Origin: Acidobacteriaceae bacterium
Lineage (GTDB): Bacteria; Acidobacteriota; Terriglobia; Terriglobales; Acidobacteriaceae
Direction: 5' to 3'
Assembly: GCA_003156495.1 (NCBI GenBank)
Contig: PMHC01000108.1
Coordinates: 1-7,167 of the forward strand
Length of the DNA: 7,167 nucleotides
Shown: positions 1-6,177 of the stretch, piece after piece
Layout of the letters: every line of letters begins with the position of its first letter
Position numbering within the stretch: position 1 is the stretch's first letter
The notes under the pieces: generated by a model
Told to the model about the DNA's origin: nothing
Database searches by the model: none
Seen by the model: only the letters and a program-made list of their open reading frames with translations
Program-made: the position numbers and the translations under genes

Positions 1-21
1 CTACCACTGAGCTATCTGGCC
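1..21 (-). tRNA. 5' end of a tRNA gene, probably tRNA-Phe (partial)
   Basis: Read on the minus strand, the first 21 bases are a tRNA start: a 7-base acceptor strand GGCCAGA, then TA at positions 8-9, the D-stem GCTC and the D-loop AGTGGTAG. The gene runs off the left edge, so the anticodon is not visible. A GGCCAGA acceptor strand followed by TAGCTCAG is common in bacterial tRNA-Phe, which makes Phe the best guess; other isotypes cannot be excluded. The gene is transcribed away from the adenosine deaminase-like gene. Confidence 0.8.
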
Positions 22-85
22 TCAGTTGTCGTTGTGTTTCCGCGCGAATTCCAGCTATGCTTGCGAGCCATACCGGAAGGGTGGG

Positions 86-129
86 TGTATCCACTTGCCG
101 AGCGCTTAAAAACAACTTGTTTAGTATAC
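86..129. promoter_or_regulatory. Divergent promoter region with two palindromes
   Basis: The 166-base gap between the tRNA start and the deaminase gene contains an AT-rich core in otherwise GC-rich DNA. It holds a perfect 13-base inverted repeat, AAACAA-C-TTGTTT at 110-122, directly followed by the palindrome GTATAC at 124-129. On the minus strand, TTGTTT (115-110), an 18-base spacer and GATACA (91-86) could be a weak promoter for the tRNA. For the plus-strand gene, TAGTAT (122-127) could be a -10 box, but no well-placed -35 box is seen. The palindromes are visible in the sequence; the regulatory role is inferred. Confidence 0.35.
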
Positions 130-180
130 CAATCCCGGCCGAAAGCGGCCACCCCTCCCCCCGGAAGCTCGGCTACACTG

Positions 181-185
181 AGAGG
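181..185 (+). promoter_or_regulatory. Ribosome binding site of the deaminase gene
   Basis: AGAGG lies 2 bases before the first ATG (188) and 5 bases before a second, adjacent in-frame ATG (191). The spacing favours 191 as the main start. The two products would differ by a single N-terminal methionine. Confidence 0.5.
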
Positions 186-187
186 CA

Positions 188-1783
188 ATGATGAAACGCC
201 CGCTTTACGCCTCCATTTGCCTTGCCCTGGCCTTTGCGGCCGCATACGCCCAAAAGCCCGCGACGCACCCCGCCAGAGCCGAAGCCGAAAGCCGCGCCGC
301 GCGTGCCTACGAAACGGCTCAACGCCAGGGGCCGACGGCGCTGCGGATCTTTTTAGCGGAGTTTCCCAAAGGCGCCGATCTGCACGTACATCTGTCGGGC
401 GCGGTCTACGCGGAAACCTTCATCCGCGAGGCCGGAGAAGACGGACTTTGCGTGGACACCGCGGCGCTCAGTTTCGCCAAGCCGCCCTGCACGGAGCCGC
501 TCACCACGCCAGCCAAAGAGCTTTCCGGCGCGATGGACGCGGCCCATCAGGCGCTTTATGACCGGCTCGTTGACGCCTTCTCTATGCGGAGCTTTGTGCC
601 CACGACCGGTTGGAGCGGCCACGACCAGTTCTTCTCTACCTTTGCGCGCTACGGCGGATTGAACAAATCGCATACGGCCGAATGGGTGGACGAAGTGGCC
701 AACCGCGCCGCCACACAAAATCAGCAATATTTAGAACTGATGCAGACGCCGCCCTTCGCGCACGCCGCCGAGATTGCTCGCGAAATCGGCTGGAGTCCGG
801 CGCTGGAGCAGGCTGACCGCGCGGCCTTCGCCGAGCTACGGCAACAGCTGTTAGATAAAAAATTGCGCGACGAGGTCGCCGCCGATCGCGCCGATGCCAG
901 CGCTGCCGAGCAGGGCCGGAAGCAACTCGAAGACTGCGGCTCGGCCCAGGCCGCGCCGGCCTGCCAGGTGCAGACGCGGTACCTCTATCAAATTCTGCGC
1001 GGCAACCCACCCGAACAGGTTTTCGCGCAAACGCTGCTGGGTTTTGAAACCGTGGCGGCCAGCCTCGATGCTCACGACGATTTGTGGGTAGGCATTAATT
1101 TTGTGCAGCCCGAAGACGGTTACATCTCCATGCGCGACTACACGCTGCAGATGAAAATGCTCAACTACCTGCATTCGGTCTATCCGCAGGTTTCTATCTC
1201 ACTGCACGCCGGCGAGCTGGCTTTGGGCCTGACGCCGCCCGAGGGGCTGCGCTTCCACATTCGCCAAGCGGTGGAACTGGGCCACGCCGCGCGGATCGGC
1301 CACGGCGTGGACGTGATGGACGAAGACGACGCAGCCAGCCTGCTGAAAGAAATGGCGCAAAAGCACGTGATGGTCGAAATCAACCTCAGCTCGAACGAAG
1401 GGATTCTAGGCGTAAAAGGCGGCGATCATCCCTTTCTGCTTTATCGCACGGCCAAGGTGCCGGTGGCGCTTTCGACCGACGACGAAGGCGTGAGCCGAAT
1501 CGATTTGACCCACGAATACGTGCGCGCGGCCGAAGAGTACCGGCTGAGCTACGCCGACCTGAAGCAGATGGCGCGAACGGGAATCGAGCACAGCTTTTTG
1601 CCCGGCGCAAGTTTGTGGGCGCGAACGGATGAATTCGACGAACAGGCGCAGGAGTGCAAAGAGCAAACGTTGGGCGACGAGAAACCAGCGGCCGAGTGCA
1701 AGAAATTTTTGCAGCGGAGCGAAAAGGCCGCGGCGCAATGGGAATTGGAACGGCGATTTCGAGTTTTTGAGGCGAAGCAATAA
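188..1783 (+). CDS. Secreted adenosine deaminase-like metal-dependent hydrolase
   Basis: 531 residues with a signal peptide (K3 R4, hydrophobic 6-19, likely cleavage AYA|Q at 21/22), so it should act in the periplasm or outside the cell. It belongs to the adenosine/AMP deaminase branch of the amidohydrolase superfamily, which hydrolyses the 6-amino group of adenosine to inosine plus ammonia. The zinc site is complete: H66-x-H68, H340 in SLHAGE, D431 in STDD. The catalytic residues are also present: E343, H372 in IGHGVD and D432. In the first motif, LHVHLSG, S70 replaces the Asp that contacts the ribose 5'-OH in mammalian ADA (HLDG), so the exact substrate is uncertain. Six cysteines after the signal peptide form three close pairs (88/101, 250/259, 490/504), which fits disulfides in an exported protein. 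At 531 residues it is longer than cytosolic ADA (about 330-350), closer to secreted ADA growth-factor types. Family assignment is firm; purine scavenging is inferred. Confidence 0.88.
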   Translation: MMKRPLYASICLALAFAAAYAQKPATHPARAEAESRAARAYETAQRQGPTALRIFLAEFPKGADLHVHLSGAVYAETFIREAGEDGLCVDTAALSFAKPPCTEPLTTPAKELSGAMDAAHQALYDRLVDAFSMRSFVPTTGWSGHDQFFSTFARYGGLNKSHTAEWVDEVANRAATQNQQYLELMQTPPFAHAAEIAREIGWSPALEQADRAAFAELRQQLLDKKLRDEVAADRADASAAEQGRKQLEDCGSAQAAPACQVQTRYLYQILRGNPPEQVFAQTLLGFETVAASLDAHDDLWVGINFVQPEDGYISMRDYTLQMKMLNYLHSVYPQVSISLHAGELALGLTPPEGLRFHIRQAVELGHAARIGHGVDVMDEDDAASLLKEMAQKHVMVEINLSSNEGILGVKGGDHPFLLYRTAKVPVALSTDDEGVSRIDLTHEYVRAAEEYRLSYADLKQMARTGIEHSFLPGASLWARTDEFDEQAQECKEQTLGDEKPAAECKKFLQRSEKAAAQWELERRFRVFEAKQ

Positions 1784-1800
1784 AAGATCGCAGGCCCGAG

Positions 1801-1820
1801 TTCGTAAAGATTTTTACGAA
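1801..1820. repeat. Perfect inverted repeat, 8-base arms
   Basis: Arms TTCGTAAA and TTTACGAA flank a 4-base loop GATT, starting 18 bases after the deaminase stop codon and 66 bases before the next start. There is no T-tract on either strand and the stem is AT-rich, so it is a poor intrinsic terminator. It could be a weak terminator, an mRNA-stabilising hairpin, or an operator for the downstream gene. Confidence 0.5.
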
Positions 1821-1885
1821 GCAGACAGCGCCGGCGGCAAGCCGAATACGTCATTCTATTCAGAGACTGGCGCGGGAGGGAATTT

Positions 1886-2680
1886 ATGCGCAGGATTTGG
1901 CCGGCGCTTCTGGGGCTGGCGGCGGCAATCGTAATGACGGCATCCGTGGCGGCGCAAACGGTTCCTGACGCGGGGCAGAAGAACGCTGAGCAGGCGCGCG
2001 CGGCGCTGGAGACCATGGTGAAGGCGATGGGAGGCCAAGCCTGGCTCGAAGCCAAGAACCAGATGCGCGAAGGCCACATCGCCGCTTTCTTCCAAGGGCA
2101 GCCCGACCCCGGCACGACTCAATACTATGAGTTCCACCAGTGGCCGGATCACGACCGGATCGAATACACCAAGCACCGCGACGTGCTGCAGTTTTACCTG
2201 GGCCGCGAGGGTTGGGAAGTAACCTATCGCGGCAAAAAGCCGCTGGACAAAGATCTTGTCGAGGAATATCTGCGCCGCCGCGACCACTCGATCGAAACCG
2301 CGGTGAAGGTGTGGATGAAGGACGCGAACACCATCCTCGTCTACGAGGGCCAGCACATGGCCGAGCGGCACCTGGCCGTGCAGGTTACGCTGATCTCGCC
2401 CCAAAACGAGGCGGTCACCATCCTGATCGACGCCCAGACCCACCTGCCGCTCAGCCGCAGCTTTGAGTGGCGCGACCCGGAGTACCACGACAAGAACACC
2501 GACATCGAGGAATACGACGATTACCACGTCGTCGATGGCCTGCCGACGCCGTTTACCATCACGCGGCTGAAAAATGGCGAGATGGTGCGGCAGTACTTCG
2601 TCGAACATGCCGGCTTCAACCAAAATCTGCCCGACGGCTTTTGGGATATGAATGCCGCGACGCAAAAGGTTAAAAAGTAG
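1886..2680 (+). CDS. Exported LolA-like protein of unknown function
   Basis: 264 residues with a clear signal peptide (R2 R3, hydrophobic 5-21, likely cleavage VAA|Q at 23/24). No cysteine is present, so it is not a lipoprotein. The ATG is preceded by GGGAGGG (1874-1880) at 5 bases, a strong ribosome binding site. After the signal, a helix with ALETMVKAMGG (40-50) leads into alternating short beta-type segments, ending with DDYHVVDGLPTPFTITR (211-227) and a closing FNQNLPDGFW (244-253). This layout (start helix, beta-rich body, 'VDGLPTPF', 'N-LPDGFW') resembles the LolA/LolB-like fold family of outer-membrane lipoprotein-sorting type proteins, many of which are annotated only as hypothetical in Acidobacteriota. 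It is probably soluble in the periplasm. It could share a transcript with the deaminase gene (102-base gap), but a hairpin lies between them. The fold assignment is from memory of the family; the ligand is unknown. Confidence 0.75.
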   Translation: MRRIWPALLGLAAAIVMTASVAAQTVPDAGQKNAEQARAALETMVKAMGGQAWLEAKNQMREGHIAAFFQGQPDPGTTQYYEFHQWPDHDRIEYTKHRDVLQFYLGREGWEVTYRGKKPLDKDLVEEYLRRRDHSIETAVKVWMKDANTILVYEGQHMAERHLAVQVTLISPQNEAVTILIDAQTHLPLSRSFEWRDPEYHDKNTDIEEYDDYHVVDGLPTPFTITRLKNGEMVRQYFVEHAGFNQNLPDGFWDMNAATQKVKK

Positions 2681-2689
2681 CGGCGTCGG

Positions 2690-2714
2690 TGACGGCAGCC
2701 ATTCATGACGGCAG
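2690..2714 (+). repeat. Direct repeat TGACGGCAG x2
   Basis: TGACGGCAG occurs at 2690-2698 and again at 2706-2714, a 16-base period. The second copy overlaps where the -35 region of the fabZ promoter would be. It may be a regulator-binding site or chance. Confidence 0.35.
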
Positions 2715-2731
2715 GGATTGCTATTTATAAT
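2702..2731 (+). promoter_or_regulatory. Probable sigma-70 promoter of the fabZ-lpxA-lpxI group
   Basis: A consensus -10 box TATAAT lies at 2726-2731, in an AT-rich pocket 50 bases before the fabZ start. The best -35 candidate is TTCATG (2702-2707, 18-base spacer), which matches TTGACA at only 3 of 6 positions. Transcription would start near 2738 and give a leader of about 43 bases. The -10 box is seen directly; the -35 box is weak. Confidence 0.55.
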
Positions 2732-2780
2732 CCGAACGAGCGCAAAACTACGAATTTAACCGCTCGCGAGGAGTCGCAGC

Positions 2781-3287
2781 ATGATGTTTACGATCCAGGA
2801 GATCATGGATTTCCTGCCCCACCGCTATCCGTTTCTACTCATCGACCGGGTGTTGGAGTACGAACCCGCCAAGCATTTGGTGGCCATTAAAAATGTGACC
2901 ATGAACGAGCCCTTCTTTCAAGGGCATTTCCCCGGCTATCCCATCATGCCTGGCGTGCTGGTGATTGAAGCCATGGCGCAGGCCGGCGGCATCATCATGA
3001 TGGCCTCGATGCCCGATCACAATAAAAAGCTGGTGGTCTTCACCAGCATCGAGCGGGCCAAGTTCCGCCGCCCGGTCACTCCCGGCGACCAATTGCGCTT
3101 TGAAGTGAAGGTGCTGTCGTTCCGCACGCGCGCCGGCCGCATCGAGGGCAAGGCATATGTTGACGGCAAGCTGGCCTGCGAGGCGATTCTGACCTGCCAG
3201 GTGGTTACGCGCGAGCGCGAGCAGCGTGCCCACGGAGACGCCGCGCCGGCGGCCGAAGCGGCGACAACGGCGGTGGAGACGGCGTGA
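2781..3287 (+). CDS. fabZ: 3-hydroxyacyl-[acyl-carrier-protein] dehydratase FabZ
   Basis: 168 residues, cytosolic, hot-dog fold. FabZ dehydrates (3R)-hydroxyacyl-ACP to trans-2-enoyl-ACP in fatty acid elongation. The family signature is complete: LPHRYPFLLIDRV (12-24), then FFQGHFPGYPIMPGVL (45-60) with catalytic H49, and E63 in VIEAMAQAGG. The start at 2781 is supported by GAGGAG (2768-2773) at 7 bases; a second ATG follows directly. The protein is about 20 residues longer than typical FabZ because of an Ala/Glu/Thr-rich tail from about residue 148 (HGDAAPAAEAATTAVETA). This probably disordered tail ends in the overlap with lpxA. It is first in a lipid A block, a common placement because FabZ and LpxA both use 3-hydroxyacyl-ACP and so set the balance between phospholipid and lipid A. 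Confidence 0.96.
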   Translation: MMFTIQEIMDFLPHRYPFLLIDRVLEYEPAKHLVAIKNVTMNEPFFQGHFPGYPIMPGVLVIEAMAQAGGIIMMASMPDHNKKLVVFTSIERAKFRRPVTPGDQLRFEVKVLSFRTRAGRIEGKAYVDGKLACEAILTCQVVTREREQRAHGDAAPAAEAATTAVETA

Positions 3288-4054
3288 GCATCCATCCCAG
3301 CGCGATTGTCGCCCCCGGCGCCCGGATTCCTGACTCATGCACGATCGGGCCATTTTGCACCATCGGCGCCGAGGTCGAATTAGGCGAAGAGTGCACGCTC
3401 GTTTCGCATGTGGTGCTGGCTGGCCGCACGCGGATCGGCGCGCGCAACACGCTTTATCCCTTCTGCTCGATCGGCCAGCCGCCCCAGGATTTAAAGTACC
3501 GGGGCGAGCCAACCGCGGTCGAGATCGGCGACGAAAACACGATTCGTGAAAGCGTCACCATCAGCCGCGGCACCCAGGGCGGCGGCGGCATTACGCGGCT
3601 CGGCTCGGGCAACCTGCTAATGGCTTATGCGCACATCGGGCACGACTGCCAGGTGGGCAGCCAGTGCATTCTGGCCAACAATGCCACGCTGGCCGGCCAC
3701 GTCACCATTGAGGACGGCGTGACGCTGGGCGCGTTTTGCCCGGTGCACCAACATTGCGTGGTGGGCGCGCACGCCTTCATCGGCGGAGGAACCATCGTCA
3801 CCCAAGATGTGCTTCCCTTCTCGCTGACCGCGGCCAAGCGCGAGAACCATGCCTTCGGCATCAACAAAGTTGGACTGCGCCGCAAGGGTTTTTCGGCCGA
3901 GCGGCTCGGGCGGCTCGAACGCGCCTTCCGGCTACTGCTGGCCTCAAAGCTCAACACCTCGCAAGCCATCGAAAAGATGCGCGAGATCGAGAGTGAAGAT
4001 GTAGCCCTGGTGGTTGAATTTATCGAGCGCAGCCAGCGCGGAGTGATCAAGTAA
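3284..4054 (+). CDS. lpxA: UDP-N-acetylglucosamine O-acyltransferase LpxA
   Basis: 256 residues, close to E. coli LpxA (262). It transfers a 3-hydroxyacyl chain from ACP to the 3-OH of UDP-GlcNAc, the first step of lipid A synthesis, in the cytosol. The left-handed beta-helix is shown by hexapeptide repeats over about 1-180. Catalytic H120 sits in AHIGHDCQVG; H117, H139 (LAGHV), H155 (VHQ) and D69 (PQDLKYRGE) match E. coli H122, H144, H160 and D74 at a constant offset of 5. FGINKVGLRRKGFS (191-204) starts the C-terminal helical domain. G168 corresponds to the E. coli acyl-length residue G173, which hints at a long rather than C10 chain (inference). The start is GTG at 3284, overlapping the fabZ stop as GTGA, with GGAG (3275-3278) at 5 bases: translational coupling is likely. 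Confidence 0.97.
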   Translation: MSIHPSAIVAPGARIPDSCTIGPFCTIGAEVELGEECTLVSHVVLAGRTRIGARNTLYPFCSIGQPPQDLKYRGEPTAVEIGDENTIRESVTISRGTQGGGGITRLGSGNLLMAYAHIGHDCQVGSQCILANNATLAGHVTIEDGVTLGAFCPVHQHCVVGAHAFIGGGTIVTQDVLPFSLTAAKRENHAFGINKVGLRRKGFSAERLGRLERAFRLLLASKLNTSQAIEKMREIESEDVALVVEFIERSQRGVIK

Positions 4055-4056
4055 CA

Positions 4057-4935
4057 ATGAAGCTAGGCCTGATCGCCGGCAACGGCCGTTTTCCCTTCCT
4101 GCTGCTGGATGCGGCGCGGGCCGAGGGGCACGCGGTTGTGGTCGCGGCCATCAAAGAAGAGACCGATCCGGAGATCGACCGGCGCGCCGCGGCCGACTCC
4201 GGCATTACGGTCTACTGGCTCTCGCTGGGCGAGCTTTCACGGCTGATCGAAACCTTCCGCAAAGAAGGCGTTTCGAAAGCCGTGATGGCCGGACAGGTCA
4301 AACACAAACAGATCTTTTCCGCCATTCGGCCCGACTGGCGGCTGGCCAAGCTGCTGTTAAATCTTCGCACCCGTTCAACCGATATGCTGCTGGGCGCGGT
4401 GGCCAAGGTACTCTCCGACGAGGGAATCGAGCTGATCAGCTCGACCTCTTTGCTGGAGCCGCTGCTGGCCCAGGAGGGCGTGCTGACCGCGCGCGAGCCC
4501 AGCGATGAGGAGCGCAAGAACATCGCCTACGGGCGCGAAGTGGCGCGAGCGCTGGCCGGTTTCGACATTGGGCAGACGGTGGTAGTGGCCGCGCAGGCCT
4601 GCGTCGCCGTTGAAGCCATGGAAGGCACCGACGCCACCATCGAGCGCGCCGGCCGGCTGATGCACTCGCTCGAAGGCGGCGCATCGACGCTCGAGCGCCA
4701 TCTGACCGTCGTTAAAATCGCCAAGCCCAATCAGGACATGCGCTTCGACGTGCCAGTCATCGGCATTGCGACGGTAGAAACGATGATCCGCGCCGGCGCA
4801 AGCTGTCTGTCGGTCGAGGCCAGCCGCACGCTGCTCTTCGATCGCGAAGCGGTACTCAGCCGCGCCGCCGAGGCCGGCATTGCCATTGTGGCCACACCGC
4901 AATCTATTTCGGCATCGGATGGCGCTTCTTTCTAG
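4057..4935 (+). CDS. lpxI: UDP-2,3-diacylglucosamine diphosphatase LpxI
   Basis: 292 residues, near the usual LpxI length. It hydrolyses UDP-2,3-diacylglucosamine to lipid X and UMP, the fourth step of lipid A synthesis, and replaces the unrelated LpxH in many bacteria. Family marks (formerly DUF1009): an N-terminal MKLGLIAGNGRFPFLLLDAA, GQVKHKQIF (79-87), the ISSTSLLEPLLAQEG stretch (127-141), QTVVVAAQACVAVEAMEGTD (173-192) and KPNQDMRFDVPVIG (223-236). The conserved acidic residues D192, D227 and D231 lie in the catalytic C-terminal domain. The ATG comes 2 bases after the lpxA stop. The nearest Shine-Dalgarno-like GGAG (4040-4043) is 13 bases away, so translation probably depends on coupling to lpxA. 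The order fabZ-lpxA-lpxI is typical; lpxD and lpxB are absent from this window. Confidence 0.95.
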   Translation: MKLGLIAGNGRFPFLLLDAARAEGHAVVVAAIKEETDPEIDRRAAADSGITVYWLSLGELSRLIETFRKEGVSKAVMAGQVKHKQIFSAIRPDWRLAKLLLNLRTRSTDMLLGAVAKVLSDEGIELISSTSLLEPLLAQEGVLTAREPSDEERKNIAYGREVARALAGFDIGQTVVVAAQACVAVEAMEGTDATIERAGRLMHSLEGGASTLERHLTVVKIAKPNQDMRFDVPVIGIATVETMIRAGASCLSVEASRTLLFDREAVLSRAAEAGIAIVATPQSISASDGASF

Positions 4936-4970
4936 CCGCCGCTCGCATCTAAATTCCATACTGCTTTTCC

Positions 4971-4976
4971 GGAGGT
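4971..4976 (+). promoter_or_regulatory. Strong ribosome binding site before a GTG start
   Basis: GGAGGT lies 6 bases before GTG at 4983 and fixes the peroxiredoxin start. It is the best Shine-Dalgarno match in this gene group and suggests translation independent of lpxI. Confidence 0.75.
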
Positions 4977-4982
4977 ACGACC

Positions 4983-5519
4983 GTGAAACCGATCCGTCTC
5001 TTCCTCCTATTGGCCGTGTCGTTGTCGGCCTTGGCGCAATTAACGCTCGCCGCGGCACAAGCAGAGAACCATCTGCAGCCCACTGCCGGGCAACCTGCCC
5101 CCGCCTTCACCCTGCCGGCGCAGGATGGCGCGCCAATCTCGCTGGCCAGCTATCGCGGTCGATGGGTGGTGCTTTACTTCTATCCCAAAGACATGACCGC
5201 GGGCTGCACTGTCGAGGCACACAAGTTTCAGGAGGCGCTCGGCAAGTTCGAGGCCAAGCACGCGGTGATTCTAGGCGTGAGCGTGGATTCGGCCGAAAGC
5301 CACCGGCAATTCTGCACGCGAGATGGATTGACCTTCCATCTGCTTTCCGACGCCGAGCACAAAGTCACGAGCGCCTACGGATCGCTGAGCGAACGCTACG
5401 GCGTGGCCATGGCCGAGCGCAACACGTTTTTGATCGACCCCAAGGGCAAAATCGCCCATGTGTGGACGAAGGTAAATCCGGCGACGGCGGCCGACGACGC
5501 GCTGGTGGCGATTCCGTAG
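4983..5519 (+). CDS. Exported PrxQ/BCP-type peroxiredoxin
   Basis: 178 residues, thiol peroxidase of the AhpC/PrxQ (bacterioferritin comigratory protein) family, which reduces H2O2 and organic hydroperoxides. A signal peptide is clear (K2..R5, hydrophobic 6-24, likely cleavage ALA|Q at 18/19 or AAA|Q at 25/26), so it acts outside the cytosol; most PrxQ proteins are cytosolic. The thioredoxin-fold core starts at PAPAFTLPAQDG (38-49). The active site is YPKDMTAGCT with P68, T72 and peroxidatic C75; R146 in ERNTFLID is the conserved arginine. The usual resolving Cys at Cp+5 is replaced by H80. The only other cysteine is C111 in SHRQFCTRDG, 36 residues after C75, the spacing known from PrxQ proteins whose resolving Cys sits in helix 3. 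It lies 47 bases after lpxI with no terminator between them, so co-transcription is possible. Confidence 0.92.
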   Translation: MKPIRLFLLLAVSLSALAQLTLAAAQAENHLQPTAGQPAPAFTLPAQDGAPISLASYRGRWVVLYFYPKDMTAGCTVEAHKFQEALGKFEAKHAVILGVSVDSAESHRQFCTRDGLTFHLLSDAEHKVTSAYGSLSERYGVAMAERNTFLIDPKGKIAHVWTKVNPATAADDALVAIP

Positions 5520-5581
5520 GGCACCGTCGGCAAACGCTATCGACGAATAACGGCCCGCAAAAAGCAGTAACGGAGAGGACT

Positions 5582-6055
5582 ATGCCAACCGAATTTGCGC
5601 CAACCGAACTGGCTAAAAACTTCTGGTCGGAATTGAACGAAATACACGCCGCGCTGCGTGCGCTTCCCGAGTTGCTGGCCGACAGGCCGTGGCGCGCGGG
5701 CGGGTGGACGCGCAAGCAAATCGTCGGACACATGCTCGACTCGGCGGCCAACAATCGCCAGCGTTTTGTACAGGCGGCAATTGATGGCAGCTACACCGGG
5801 CCCAACTACGCGCAGGAAGCCTGGGTGGCGGCTCACGGTTACGCCGAACAGAGTTGGGAGACGCTGTTGCGCTGGTGGCAGGTAGAGCACGAAATTCTCA
5901 TGGCCGTGGTGAGTCGGATTTCCGAGGAGCGTCTGGAGGCCAATTGCGTCATCGGTGGCGGCGCGCCAGTGACGTTGCATTTTTTGGTCAATGATTATCT
6001 ACAGCATCAGCGACACCATCTGGCGCAGTTGCGCTCCGGCCTCGCATCCGCTTAA
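5582..6055 (+). CDS. DinB-like putative metal-dependent protein
   Basis: 157 residues, four-helix bundle of the DinB/YfiT superfamily, typical length. Members bind a divalent metal through three histidines; some are thiol-dependent transferases, but most, including this one, have no known substrate. The likely ligands are H50 in GGWTRKQIVGHMLDSAANN (40-58) and H142 and H146 in DYLQHQRHHLAQL (138-150). No signal peptide is seen, so it is probably cytosolic. The reading frame is open upstream to 4880, but that part overlaps the peroxiredoxin in another frame. The ATG at 5582 has GGAGAGG (5572-5578) directly before it, which settles the start. It is last in the plus-strand group, 62 bases after the peroxiredoxin gene, and ends 26 bases before a strong terminator. 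Confidence 0.88.
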   Translation: MPTEFAPTELAKNFWSELNEIHAALRALPELLADRPWRAGGWTRKQIVGHMLDSAANNRQRFVQAAIDGSYTGPNYAQEAWVAAHGYAEQSWETLLRWWQVEHEILMAVVSRISEERLEANCVIGGGAPVTLHFLVNDYLQHQRHHLAQLRSGLASA

Positions 6056-6081
6056 TGCTGCAAAAAATTTCATCCGCATAA

Positions 6082-6110
6082 AAAACGCCCGCCAAAAAGG
6101 CGGGCGTTTT
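6082..6110. terminator. Bidirectional intrinsic terminator
   Basis: An 8-base GC stem (CGCCCGCC / GGCGGGCG) with an AAAAA loop is flanked by A-runs on the left and T-runs on the right, so either transcript ends in a U-tract after the hairpin. It serves the plus-strand group ending at 6055 and the convergent minus-strand H1-like gene ending at 6176. Confidence 0.93.
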
Positions 6111-6121
6111 ATGGATTAAGC

Positions 6122-6177
6122 AAGCTGAGCGCTGCGGCGAAGTCGCGCGTTGCCAACGGCGCCGCCGCAGCGAGCTT
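6122..6177 (-). repeat. Compound hairpin at the stop of the H1-like gene
   Basis: Perfect 10-base arms CGCTGCGGCG (6130-6139) and CGCCGCAGCG (6163-6172) enclose a 23-base loop, which itself holds a small CGTT/AACG stem. Outer arms AAGCT (6122-6126) and AGCTT (6173-6177) extend the stem past a 3-base bulge and reach into the stop codon. There is no T-tract. In the minus-strand mRNA it would sit between the stop codon and the terminator, where it could protect the 3' end or slow release of the ribosome. Confidence 0.6.

Noticed and set aside
1856..2665. Minus-strand open frame of 269 codons
   Set aside because: It lies opposite the exported LolA-like gene, has no recognisable motif, and the plus-strand gene has a signal peptide and a strong ribosome binding site. 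Long antisense frames are common in GC-rich DNA.
2835..3512. Minus-strand open frame of 225 codons across fabZ and lpxA
   Set aside because: It is a shadow of two well-identified overlapping genes, with no motif or ribosome binding site support.
4375..5058. Minus-strand open frame of 227 codons across lpxI
   Set aside because: It is antisense to lpxI and the start of the peroxiredoxin gene, with no recognisable domain.
4880..5581. N-terminal extension of the DinB-like frame to 391 codons
   Set aside because: The extension covers the end of lpxI and the whole peroxiredoxin in another frame and has Arg-rich, motif-free sequence. The ATG at 5582 has its own ribosome binding site and gives a normal DinB length.
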